A stretch of DNA of 64,000 bases, taken from Massilia eurypsychrophila. Its GTDB lineage: Bacteria > Pseudomonadota > Gammaproteobacteria > Burkholderiales > Burkholderiaceae_D. Shown piece after piece: positions 45,248-53,049 of this stretch. A program made the translations under genes and the position numbers. The notes beneath the pieces are model-generated. The model made no database searches, was not told the DNA's origin, and was given only the letters and a program-made list of their open reading frames with translations. Location: the NCBI RefSeq assembly GCF_002760655.1, contig NZ_PDOC01000001.1:496001-560000 (forward strand), read 5' to 3'. The stretch's first letter is position 1. Every line of letters starts with the position of its first letter.

Positions 45248-45817
45248 TTACTTCGCTGCACGTCCGCCCGCAGCTTGTATGTTGTACAGAGTAGAACGTG
45301 AAACACTGAACTGCTTCGCAATTTCAGTAATCGACATTTCTCTGTCTTTCATCATTGCCAGTACGGCTCGTTGCTGCACCGGGCTGAGAACGCATCGTCG
45401 GCCGCCTACGCGGCCACGAGCCCGAGCGGCCGCCAAGCCGGCTAGGGTTCGTTCTCTCAGCAGTTCGCGCTCGAACTGCGCTAATGCCGCAAACATGTGA
45501 AAAACCAGTTTCCCCGCTGGCCCGCTGGTGTCGATGGCTTCCTTCAGTGATTTGAACTTAACCTCACGGGCGTCGAGGTCGTTGATGATGTTGACCAGGT
45601 CTTGCAAGTTCCGCCCCAGGCGGTCAAGCCGCCAAACGACCATTGTGTCGCCCGCGCGAAGGGCTCTCAGGCAATGACTAAGTGCGGGCCTGTCGATGGA
45701 CTTCCCGCTTGCTGTGTTTTCGTAGATGCTAATTGTTCCGGCGTCGTTTAGTGCGTCACGCTGAAGGTCGAGCGTCTGCTCATTTGTGCTAACCCGTGCG
45801 TATCCAAAAACTGCCAT
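45248..45817 (-). CDS. Resolvase/invertase-type serine recombinase
   Basis: 189 aa from ATG 45817, with AAAGGGG 6 nt upstream; the open frame beyond this is non-coding. The catalytic domain has the Ser nucleophile in 'FGYARVSTNEQTLDLQRDAL', then 'MVVWRLDRLGRNLQDLVNII' (second motif) and 'GKLVFHMFAALAQFERELLRERT'. A C-terminal Hin-type helix-turn-helix follows ('MKDREMSITEIAKQFSVSRSTLYNI'). Small enzymes of this kind resolve cointegrates or invert DNA; they do not integrate into tRNA genes. A 10-bp inverted repeat just upstream could be its binding site. Confidence 0.9.
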   Translation of the reverse strand: MAVFGYARVSTNEQTLDLQRDALNDAGTISIYENTASGKSIDRPALSHCLRALRAGDTMVVWRLDRLGRNLQDLVNIINDLDAREVKFKSLKEAIDTSGPAGKLVFHMFAALAQFERELLRERTLAGLAAARARGRVGGRRCVLSPVQQRAVLAMMKDREMSITEIAKQFSVSRSTLYNIQAAGGRAAK

Positions 45818-45820
45818 TGC

Positions 45821-45877
45821 ATACCCCTTTGTTAGACGCTGATTGATGGAGCGGATGATGAACATCCAAAGGGGTAT
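45821..45877. repeat. Inverted repeat upstream of the recombinase gene (possible res site)
   Basis: ATACCCCTTT (45821-45830) and AAAGGGGTAT (45868-45877) are exact inverse copies separated by 37 bp. The left arm overlaps the recombinase ribosome site. Position and size suit a res/operator region that also controls expression of the enzyme. Confidence 0.55.
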
Positions 45878-46209
45878 AGCGCGATGTGAAAGTGATGAAT
45901 TTACAAACGTCCACAAAACCATCCATTTTTGCGCGCGAGCATATGGCCACCCCCCAAAGTTTGGCCATTGTGCCAGCGCTGGTGTTGGTCGCCACGGCCT
46001 TCGAGGACCTGGTGCCGCGCGCCGCGTCCTGAACCAGCACCTCAACTCATTACCTCGCGCCATCTTGACCGGCTTTTTTACGCCCTGGATGGCGCAAAAG
46101 AGGACGGGGCGCCGACAGGGCGCGCAGAAGCAAAGTCAATCACGGAAAGGCAAGCGCCGCAGCCCCCGACAGATTTCTGCCAAACCTCTGTTCGAGAACC
46201 AAAGGACCT

Positions 46210-46393
46210 AAAATCAATTTACGGACAATGGGTGTGCTTCCCACGGGGCAAGGCTGACTACGTCGCCTTTCTGGATATCCCGGTTCTGGCTATTCCAGGT
46301 TAGGCTATTCCGGGTACGGTATTTCCAAAGAGCGTCAGCCAGCAGGGAGGGGAAGGGGGGGCGGCCCTGCCTCGTTGTCCGTAAATTGATTTT
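46210..46393. repeat. 184-bp element with perfect 19-bp terminal inverted repeats
   Basis: AAAATCAATTTACGGACAA (46210-46228) is repeated exactly inverted at 46375-46393. Inside, four consecutive 15-bp units starting at 46273, 46288, 46303 and 46318 share the pattern GG-n-TATTCC-n-GG. There is no gene in it. The structure is like a MITE or the ends of a deleted insertion sequence; a target-site duplication was not found. The surrounding 45880-46580 has no supported gene. Confidence 0.7.
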
Positions 46394-46582
46394 CGAATTG
46401 TTGCCGTGTTCGCCCTCGCCTGCCCGACAATTGCTGCGAAAAGCCTGGTGTGAGCGACCGCAGCGGTAGCCCCATCGCAGTTGCTGGAAGCTCACCAGGT
46501 CGGAAGGCGCAGCTCGGATAATTTATATTGCGATGTGGAAATATAGTGCTTTGTTGATAAACGGAAACGACGTACAATTTCG

Positions 46583-47203
46583 TTGGTATTCTGTCACCCA
46601 CCTGGAGCTACTCTTGACTCAACCCTTACCGTCGCCATCGCTTTGCTGGCAGCCTTGGCCTCCCCCGCGTTTGCAGGGCAGTTTGCCTGCAACGCACTCT
46701 CGACCAAAAAGATTGATTGCGTCGAGGAAATACGGAGCATCGTGACCGACCGCTTTACGACCCGTTACCCGGCTTCGAAATATAAGCTCGTCGTTGTGTC
46801 CGGCGTCGCGCATTACCCTAACGGTGCCTTTTCCGGTTCCGCTTCAGTGTGGCTCAGCGCCCCCGGGCAGGATTCGCCCGAAGTCGCTAGCTGGGCGATG
46901 CACCATTTTTCGAGCTCCAAGCCAGGCGAGGACGCACTCGAGTCCGAAAAAGAGGCAATCCAAGGTGCGACGCGTGAAGTCATGATTAAGCTCGGGATGG
47001 CTGCGCCGGCAACGGCCAAGGCCAAGGCCAAGGCCAAGGCCTATGACCCGGGTCTCACCTTCCGTCAATGCCGTAACGTCCCGGTGGAGGAAATGGAAAC
47101 TGTGGTGAAAAACGTTTGCGATGCTGGTACCTACGGACCGACCAACTGCCGCGATGAGGCGTCAGGGGTGCTTCGAACCGTGAACAAACGGGTTTGCGAT
47201 TGA
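46583..47203 (+). CDS. Island-encoded exported hypothetical protein
   Basis: Up to 206 aa. The reading frame is supported by a signal peptide ('TVAIALLAALASPAFAG', about 15-32), a compact domain with 4-5 Cys ('FACNALSTKKIDCVEEI', 'FRQCRNVPVEEMETVVKNVCDAGTYGPTNC') and a terminator directly after it. There is a short Ala-Lys repeat 'ATAKAKAKAKAYDP' linker. No ATG lies before the signal; the only in-frame choice is TTG 46583, and GGAG at 46604 is placed for a TTG in another frame, so the true start is uncertain. Function is unknown. Confidence 0.62.
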   Translation: MVFCHPPGATLDSTLTVAIALLAALASPAFAGQFACNALSTKKIDCVEEIRSIVTDRFTTRYPASKYKLVVVSGVAHYPNGAFSGSASVWLSAPGQDSPEVASWAMHHFSSSKPGEDALESEKEAIQGATREVMIKLGMAAPATAKAKAKAKAYDPGLTFRQCRNVPVEEMETVVKNVCDAGTYGPTNCRDEASGVLRTVNKRVCD

Positions 47204-47238
47204 GGTTCGCGGTCGCCACAGAGGTAGCGTAGCAGCAC

Positions 47239-47262
47239 AAAGGCCAGCTCAGCTGGCCTTAT
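47239..47262 (+). terminator. Rho-independent terminator
   Basis: AAGGCCA-GCTCAGC-TGGCCTT followed by ATTCTTTT; it closes the exported hypothetical protein gene 35 bp upstream. Confidence 0.75.
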
Positions 47263-47323
47263 TCTTTTGGCCTGCGGGTTCCGAGCGTCATCGCCGTGTT
47301 GCTCGCTAGCGCTATACTACGGC

Positions 47324-47470
47324 ATGACCAAAATCGCAAGAGCGAGCCGCGCCGCCGATGAGTGGCTGAAGCGACTCGACATCCCGGTCGACGAGCTGCT
47401 GGCGTACAAGGCCCGGCTGCTCGCGGAACCGAAGCTTTCAGCGCCACCGCCGCCTGCTCGAGGTATTTAG
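47324..47470 (+). CDS. Small hypothetical protein
   Basis: 48 aa from ATG 47324: 'TKIARASRAADEWLKRLDIPVDELLAYKARLLAEP' followed by a Pro-rich end. The helical first part with alternating charge looks like real coding sequence, but there is no clear ribosome site and no family is recognised. It is weakly supported and lies just after a terminator. Confidence 0.35.
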   Translation: MTKIARASRAADEWLKRLDIPVDELLAYKARLLAEPKLSAPPPPARGI

Positions 47471-47707
47471 GTCTGAGCGACGCTCAACGTGCGTGTGCAC
47501 ACAATCAGAATGGCTGTGGTCACACGTGCAACAGCATCATCTGCTCTTGGACGTCGGCCGGCGCGTTTGTGCCCGCGACGACCTGGCGCCACTGATGGCT
47601 GGCGTACGGCCCAGCGCTGTAGCCGAACAAGTCGTTTTCACTGATGGCCGCCGATGACCAAGGCCCGATGCGTTGCAGTCCCCGCGCCATCTGTAGGAGC
47701 CAGTGCG

Positions 47708-48058
47708 TCAGCGCCTGGTTGCCCCGATGCGGGCATTGAGCGACGCCGTGGCCGCTTCATCGGACGTGGGTGCTCGACAGGATATGGACCCGTAGAAGCC
47801 GCCACCGCGGTCGCGCTCATTGAACAGCTCAATGCTGCATTGCTCGGTTGGGTGCGCTGCATGGAATGCCCGCATCTCGACCACCATCTCGCGGAAGGCG
47901 GCCAGCTCAGCCGATGGCATGGCCCCTAACAGTTGCAGCAGCTTGGCCAGGTTCACGACTAGGACGGTGTAGCTCACGCCCGCCGGCGCCGGCGCCGGCG
48001 CCAGCTCCAGGTCGATTTCATTGATGAACTTCTTGATCGGGGCAAGCCGCAGCGTCAC
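47708..48058 (-). CDS. Island hypothetical protein
   Basis: 116 aa. 'LRLAPIKKFINEIDLELAPAPAPAGVSYTVLVVNLAKLLQLLGAMPSAELAAFREMVVEMRAFHAAHPTEQC' has normal residue composition; the Ala-Pro run is coded by a GCCGGC repeat at 47980-48000. No domain is recognised and no neighbour gives a hint; the region between it and the terminator at 47.26 kb has no other convincing gene. The start is ATG 48058. Confidence 0.5.
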   Translation of the reverse strand: MTLRLAPIKKFINEIDLELAPAPAPAGVSYTVLVVNLAKLLQLLGAMPSAELAAFREMVVEMRAFHAAHPTEQCSIELFNERDRGGGFYGSISCRAPTSDEAATASLNARIGATRR

Positions 48059-48375
48059 CGCTGCGTTGTACCTGAACAGCCCCGCAAGAAACTGTCGGGC
48101 CTGTTCCTTTCACTGTCGGGCTTTTTTACGAGTAGGGTGACTCGCCGCCAAGCAGAGCGAGCTCTCGGCAGTTACTGCGGGGTAAGCTGGAATAGTCATT
48201 TCGACAACGTGGTAATAGTTGGATAAATCTTTCCTGATAATAGCCATTATCAGGAAACATGCTGCGATACCATTTACTGGACCTGTTGCATGCGGCCCAG
48301 CTCTCGCATTCATAAGGTTTGGACTTTGGTTGAAGCCGGCGCGGCGGTAGACTAGGAGTCGAACTGTGCAGTGAA

Positions 48376-48832
48376 AAGGTCCTGATAGGGCAGTTTCTGT
48401 TGGGCGCAAAACACGCAGCTGCGGCGACTGGCGGCAACCAATACGAGAAACGTGTCCTAGTAGGACACTTTCTGTTGGGGTCAGAGAGCGGTCACAACTG
48501 GTGGCGGTAACCGAGTTAGGAAAAGTGCCCTATATGGACACTTTCTGCCGTGTCAGAGAGCGCGGCCAAGGGCTTGTAGGGCAAACGGCAGGTAAGAGTG
48601 TTCTCGTAGGACACTTCTATTTAGACCGAGAGCAGTCACCACTATGGTAACCGACAGGAAAAATGTCCTAGTAGGACACTTTCTGTTGAGGCCGGAGGAC
48701 GGTTAGTTTTGGTGGGGGAACCTGGCAGGGGAAAGCGTCCTAGTAGGACACTTTCTATCGAGGGCCAACGGGCAGCCAGGACTCGCGGAGGCAAGGTGCA
48801 GGGAAAGTGTCCTACTAGGACACTTTCTGCGC
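48376..48832. repeat. Seven-copy array of palindromic units, about 72-bp period
   Basis: Each unit contains a 15-bp palindrome (consensus TGTCCTAGTAGGACA) followed by CTTTCTGTTG. Core positions (first G) are 48379, 48454, 48527, 48600, 48665, 48737 and 48809, so the steps are 75, 73, 73, 65, 72, 72 bp. Copies 2, 5 and 7 have perfect palindromes; the first is the most diverged. The stretches between cores also resemble each other (GAGAGCGGTCAC..GGTAACCGA..GGAAA), so the whole is a degenerate tandem repeat and not a spacer-type CRISPR. It lies between a gene desert (48059-48375) and the end of hipA. Short minus-strand frames over it repeat the peptide R-K-C-P-x-R-T-L-S and are artefacts. Confidence 0.85.
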
Positions 48833-48909
48833 TGCCAGGGAGCTGCCGTGGCTATTGACGGGTAACCGCATTGGTGCCCGGTGAGTGGCACCGTCTGCGA
48901 GGTACCCGG

Positions 48910-50256
48910 TCAGGCTGGCGGCATCTGTTCAAGTGCGCCCGCTGCGGCAAGCAGGCCGCCCAGAATTTTGTCGGCAACCTTTTCCGAAAATCCCACAGGA
49001 AGCTCGCCGCGGACTTTGTCTACAATTGCGGGCGTGCGGGCAATGAAATCGAGCAGGAGCGGTTCGGCGTCTGCGCCGTAGCCGACCGCTTTCGCAGTGC
49101 TATTAAAGTGTCGCCGCTGTATGCTATGTGCGAGGTAGTGGCGGTTGCTTCCGAGTAGCGCCATTGCCATCTTGAGCTTGTGTTCGGCCCACTGATTGGG
49201 TCCAGGGCCGATGACTGGATAGCCGGACATCACATCATAGATGGGCGTCAGCTTGAATCGACCGGCCCCCGCGAGTAGTTGGATACTGAAATTTTTGGCG
49301 TGGCCATCGGGTGCGCGCAGCATCCAAAACAGAATTTGCGAGGCCATGAGCGTGTGCATGTCGGCAGCGCTTTGCTGCGATTGTTGCAGCAAGGTAAACA
49401 TCTGTTTTAACCCCGGCCCGCCGTCATTTTCGTATTTCAAGAGCGGAGATGTTCCCGTTGCCTGGCAAAAATCCTCCTGAACAAGCCGGAACAGCTTCTT
49501 CCCGTTGGTCGACCGCAGGCGGTCAAAGCGCTCGACGACGAGCACCCGTTGCGCGCCGAACGTCGCAATCTCGGCATTTGCCGTGGGCAGCCCGTACTCC
49601 TTGAACAGCCGCAGGCATAGCCACTCGTTATCGACCGACGTGGTGAAGTCGGCTCTTTTTCCGCCTACCATCCCGATTGGGAGCTTGAAGATGTGCGTTG
49701 TCGGCGTGGCGCCGCGCGGCTTCATCCATTTGCCATCCCACCACAGAAAGGCGTCCTTTTCTTGCGCGCCGGCGAGAGAAATCCGGAAGTCGTCGTCGGG
49801 GTCCTCTGGCGCACCGTGCCGCTCCAAGTTCACAACTTCGAGCAGATGCCGCTCGATGGCATCCTCATCGACGGCAACGCCGTCGACCTCGGTCAGTCCC
49901 TCCGGTTTAGTGCCTTCTGGCAGGAGCTGCAAGGCGCCGACACAGTCACGGCCAACGGCCGCGAGAAGGTCGAAAGGGTCGAGCGAACCTGTCTTAAACC
50001 GGGTCGCAACACGTTTGCGAATGATGTCACTATCCGGCAGCAAGCCCTCGAAGTAGTTCGAGACACTAGCTCCTTTAAGCGGCTCGTTGTGGATATTGAA
50101 GGGCAAAGACAGCGAGATTGGGCGGCCGAGCTTGGAGTGACGCCATGTAGCGTCGTATGCCAGTTCGGAATCCCCATTGGCGTTGACCGTCCAGCGGCCG
50201 ACGTAGTCGCCATTGGCCCAGAGGTGGAGTGTTTGGCTGTGTGAGCGGCGACCCAT
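48910..50256 (-). CDS. hipA: HipA-family Ser/Thr kinase toxin
   Basis: 448 aa from ATG 50256, 2 nt after the hipB stop and with GGAGTGG upstream. The N-terminal subdomain has 'YDATWRHSKLGRPISLSLPF' and 'NYFEGLLPDSDIIRKRVATRF'. 'FRISLAGAQEKDAFLWWDGKWMKP' is the ATP-loop region with the Ser that HipA autophosphorylates. Catalytic 'MLRAPDGHAKNFSIQLL' supplies the base Asp and the Asn, and 'LTPIYDVMSGYPV' replaces DFG. All kinase residues are present. HipA kinases phosphorylate tRNA synthetases (GltX in E. coli) and cause growth arrest. It is the second gene of a toxin-antitoxin operon next to the island's tRNA boundary. Confidence 0.92.
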   Translation of the reverse strand: MGRRSHSQTLHLWANGDYVGRWTVNANGDSELAYDATWRHSKLGRPISLSLPFNIHNEPLKGASVSNYFEGLLPDSDIIRKRVATRFKTGSLDPFDLLAAVGRDCVGALQLLPEGTKPEGLTEVDGVAVDEDAIERHLLEVVNLERHGAPEDPDDDFRISLAGAQEKDAFLWWDGKWMKPRGATPTTHIFKLPIGMVGGKRADFTTSVDNEWLCLRLFKEYGLPTANAEIATFGAQRVLVVERFDRLRSTNGKKLFRLVQEDFCQATGTSPLLKYENDGGPGLKQMFTLLQQSQQSAADMHTLMASQILFWMLRAPDGHAKNFSIQLLAGAGRFKLTPIYDVMSGYPVIGPGPNQWAEHKLKMAMALLGSNRHYLAHSIQRRHFNSTAKAVGYGADAEPLLLDFIARTPAIVDKVRGELPVGFSEKVADKILGGLLAAAGALEQMPPA

Positions 50257-50258
50257 GA

Positions 50259-50522
50259 TTACCACTCCACCGAGCTGCTTGCAGTCGACGTATCGCGCTC
50301 GCCCAGCTGTAGCTCCAGCTCGAGGGCTGAACACCAGCTCAGGAGTTGCTTTACGCTGATTTCGTCGGCATGACTCTCAAGATAGGAGATGCGATTCTGG
50401 CTCAAGCCGACACGTGTCGCTACAGCTGCCTGGGTGAGCTTGTGCCGCTTGCGGGTTGATATGAGCAGCTGACCGAGTTGGGCCGCTGTGAGCAGAAGAT
50501 GAGATGTGGGCGAGAGGGACAT
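50259..50522 (-). CDS. hipB: HipB-type antitoxin (XRE HTH)
   Basis: 87 aa. An Xre helix-turn-helix is visible: 'LGQLLISTRKRHKLTQAAVATRVGLSQNRISYLESHADEISVKQLLSWCSALELELQL'. The C-terminal tail is short and Ser-rich. It neutralises HipA and represses the operon by binding operators upstream; eight TATCYG/CRGATA half-sites lie just before its start. Its stop is 2 nt before the hipA start. Confidence 0.9.
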   Translation of the reverse strand: MSLSPTSHLLLTAAQLGQLLISTRKRHKLTQAAVATRVGLSQNRISYLESHADEISVKQLLSWCSALELELQLGERDTSTASSSVEW

Positions 50523-50528
50523 GTGCGT

Positions 50529-50651
50529 TATCCGTTATTCAGATAGATTGATTTTATCTGAAATTCGGCTAAAGTCAATACAGCTGGATAACGGATATGT
50601 CAGATATAGCTGGGAAGCAGATAAAGTAGTTTTATCCGCATATCGGATAAA
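50529..50651. promoter_or_regulatory. hipBA operator region with eight TATCYG half-sites
   Basis: Half-sites TATCCG/TATCTG or their complements are at 50529, 50540, 50555, 50592, 50601, 50618, 50633 and 50644. The last two form a perfect 21-bp palindrome (50631-50651) with a CATAT centre. The motif and multiplicity match the TATCC-N8-GGATA operators of HipB. The region is AT-rich and upstream of hipB on the minus strand. Confidence 0.78.
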
Positions 50652-50799
50652 TGGAGTGCGAGCGTCGAGCAGGCGAAAGGGGCGTGCGTGCCTGCGCTCG
50701 TGTGTATTGCTCCAAAGTTGAGTGTGGGAGCAGTGGTATAGCGTTGCCGTGGGGGGATGATTGCAGCATTATTAATGCAGCAAATACTCCAGAAACGAC

Positions 50800-50832
50800 A
50801 AAGGGCTACAGGCGAATTCGCTGTAACCCTTT
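50800..50832 (-). terminator. Terminator downstream of tRNA-Thr
   Basis: AAAGGG-C-TACAG ... CTGTA-A-CCCTTT inverted repeat (50800-50832) just beyond the tRNA CCA end on its own strand; it belongs to the island side and replaces the original terminator now at 44.31 kb. Confidence 0.65.
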
Positions 50833-50837
50833 GATTT

Positions 50838-50916
<79 letters not shown>

Positions 50917-50935
50917 ATGGGTGCGAATTATACCG

Positions 50936-51427
50936 CTATTTGATGACTGTCAGCGTCGGCCGCCCGCCTTTTTTGGGTGGCTCGTTGTTATCGTCGGGAA
51001 TCAGCGACAGCTCAGGGGCGCTCTTTTCAGCGGCCGCGCTCGGCACCGCCGACAAGGCCGGCGCGGCAGCCGCTGGCACCTCGACGGCGGGCGCCGCGGT
51101 GCTCTCGGCAGAGGTGCTGCTGACCTCGAACGCCATCCCCTGGCCGTTCTCGTTGGCATAGATCGCCAGCACATTTTGCACCGGCACGTAGATCTCGCGT
51201 GAGACGCCGCCGAAGCGCGCGTTAAAGCGCACCGCGTCGTTGTCCATCTTCAGGCCGGAGGTCGCGCCGAAGCTGATGTTGAGGACGATTTCGCCCTTCT
51301 TCACGTACTCCATCGGTACCGTCGTGGCGGCATCGACCTTGACGGCGAGGTAGGGCGTGAAGCCGCTGTCGGTGCACCACTCGTAGATGGCGCGCAGCAT
51401 GTAGGGTTTGGTTGAGATGTCAGGCAT
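50936..51427 (-). CDS. sspB: ClpXP specificity-enhancing factor SspB
   Basis: 163 aa from ATG 51427; the upstream extension to 51490 is not conserved-looking. The domain begins 'TKPYMLRAIYEWCTDSGFTPYLAVKVD', then 'GEIVLNISFGATSGLKMDNDAVRFNARFGGVSREIYVPVQNVLAIYANENGQGM', the SsrA-binding fold. The Ala/Pro linker ends in the ClpX-binding tail 'GRPTLTVIK'. It delivers SsrA-tagged proteins to ClpXP. It is next to sspA as usual in Betaproteobacteria. Confidence 0.95.
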   Translation of the reverse strand: MPDISTKPYMLRAIYEWCTDSGFTPYLAVKVDAATTVPMEYVKKGEIVLNISFGATSGLKMDNDAVRFNARFGGVSREIYVPVQNVLAIYANENGQGMAFEVSSTSAESTAAPAVEVPAAAAPALSAVPSAAAEKSAPELSLIPDDNNEPPKKGGRPTLTVIK

Positions 51428-51552
51428 GTTCTGGGAAAAGAATGTTGCGGGTGATACTTCGGTAGTGCGGGCAGGAATGCGCGCTTGCACGCCAGTCTAC
51501 TGCGACTGGCCGAACGGTGTCGCCGCTCTGGCGTGCAAGCTTTTTCTACTGA

Positions 51553-52164
51553 TTAACGACGCATGACTTTCTCGGACGGCGTCAGCGCTTCGATGTAGGC
51601 AGGGCGCGAGAAGATGCGCTCAGCGTACTTCATCAGCGGCGCTGCCGTCTTCGACAGCTCGATACCGTAATGGTCGAGGCGCCACAGCAATGGCGCGACG
51701 GCCACGTCGAGCATCGAGAACTCGTCGCCAAGCATGTACTTGTTCTTCAGGAACAGCGGCGCGAGCGTGGTCAGGCGGTCGCGGATTTCGGCGCGCGCCT
51801 TGTCGTGGCTCTTGTCGTTGGCCTTCGCGCGTTCGCTCTCGAGCACGTGGACGTGGACGAACAGTTCTTTCTCGAAATTGAACAGCATCAGGCGCGCACG
51901 CGCGCGCATCAGCGGGTCGGCCGGCATCAGCTGCGGATGCGGGAAGCGCTCGTCGATGTACTCGTTGATGATGTTCGATTCGTACAGGATCAGCTCACGC
52001 TCGACCAGGATCGGCACCTGGCCGTACGGGTTCATCGTCGAGATGTCTTCCGGCTTGTTGAACAGGTCGACGTCGCGCACTTCGAAGTCCATGCCCTTTT
52101 CAAACAGGACCAGGCGGCAGCGTTGGGAGAAGGGGCACGTGGTGCCGGAGTAGAGAACCATCAT
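51553..52164 (-). CDS. sspA: Stringent starvation protein A (GST-fold)
   Basis: 203 aa. The thioredoxin-like N-domain is 'VLYSGTTCPFSQRCRLVLFEKGMDFEVRDVDLFNKPEDI', with the substrate pocket 'NPYGQVPILVERELILYESNIINEYIDERFPHPQLMPADP'. The helical GST C-domain follows. SspA binds RNA polymerase and supports stress transcription. It lies downstream of the bc1 genes and upstream of sspB, the conserved order. Confidence 0.94.
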   Translation of the reverse strand: MMVLYSGTTCPFSQRCRLVLFEKGMDFEVRDVDLFNKPEDISTMNPYGQVPILVERELILYESNIINEYIDERFPHPQLMPADPLMRARARLMLFNFEKELFVHVHVLESERAKANDKSHDKARAEIRDRLTTLAPLFLKNKYMLGDEFSMLDVAVAPLLWRLDHYGIELSKTAAPLMKYAERIFSRPAYIEALTPSEKVMRR

Positions 52165-52253
52165 TTTTATAGTTCCTTAGAAACAAAGGGGGTGAAACGG
52201 CTAGCGGCTCACCCCAAAGTGATCGCCCGCGAAGTTCACGGGCGATGAATGAC

Positions 52254-53015
52254 TTACTTGACGTCTTTCCAGTACGATACCGACAGGCGCCAGCACAGCA
52301 GCGAGAACAGCGACAGGAACAGCAGCACCCACACGCCGAGACGCTTGCGCGTGCCTTGCGCCGGTTCGGCCATCCACTCGAGATAGCTGACCAGGTCAGC
52401 CGTCGCGGTGTCGAATTCCATCTGGTTCATCGTGCCGGGCGCGACCTGCTCGAAGCCGGCGAACTTGTGCACCGTCTTGGTGGCGTCGTGCGGATCCTTC
52501 TCGTCGACCATCTTGACAGTGCGAATGCCCTGCAGCTGCCACATCGCGTGCGGCATTGCCACGTTCGGCAACACCATGTTGTTCCAGCCGGTCGGACGGG
52601 TGTCGTCCTTGTAGAAAGTACGCAGGTAGGTGTACAGGTAGTCGCCGCCGGTGCCGGCCGGCGATGCCTTGGCGCGCGCGATGACCGACAGGTCAGGCGG
52701 TACCGCGCCGAACCAGGCCTTCGCGTCGGCCGGACGCAGCGACGTCGTCATCAGGTCGCCGACCTTGTCAGCCGAGAACAACAGGTTGTTCTTGATCTGG
52801 TCTTCGGTCAGGCCCAGGTCCTTCAGGCGGTTGTAACGCATGTTGACCGCCGAGTGGCAGTTCAGGCAATAGTTGACGAACAGCTTGGCGCCGTTTTGCA
52901 GCGAGGTCAGGCTCGTGCGCTCCGGTGCCTTGTCGAGCGGGATCCCGCCTTCGCTGGCAAATGCCAGGCCTGGCAGCAACGCCAGGATGGCGATTAGTTG
53001 TTTCGTGAAATTCAT
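52254..53015 (-). CDS. petC: Ubiquinol-cytochrome c reductase cytochrome c1
   Basis: 253 aa. The signal peptide is 'QLIAILALLPGLAFA'. The haem c site is 'CLNCHSAVNMRYNRL', with the distal Met in 'NMVLPNVAMPHAMWQLQ'. A C-terminal TM helix is 'RLGVWVLLFLSLFSLLCWRL'. It is the periplasmic electron output of the bc1 complex. It is third in the Rieske-cytochrome b-cytochrome c1 operon. Confidence 0.95.
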   Translation of the reverse strand: MNFTKQLIAILALLPGLAFASEGGIPLDKAPERTSLTSLQNGAKLFVNYCLNCHSAVNMRYNRLKDLGLTEDQIKNNLLFSADKVGDLMTTSLRPADAKAWFGAVPPDLSVIARAKASPAGTGGDYLYTYLRTFYKDDTRPTGWNNMVLPNVAMPHAMWQLQGIRTVKMVDEKDPHDATKTVHKFAGFEQVAPGTMNQMEFDTATADLVSYLEWMAEPAQGTRKRLGVWVLLFLSLFSLLCWRLSVSYWKDVK

Positions 53016-53049
53016 GTAAAGAGTCCTTTTGCGCTTGTGATGTCGTCGA

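Noticed and set aside
48376-48832. CRISPR array
   Set aside because: Linkers of about 45-50 bp resemble each other, cores are palindromic, period varies (65-75 bp), and no cas gene is present.
48126-48891. Minus-strand short frames over the palindrome array
   Set aside because: They repeat the peptide R-K-C-P-x-R-T-L-S because they translate the repeat; no ribosome sites.
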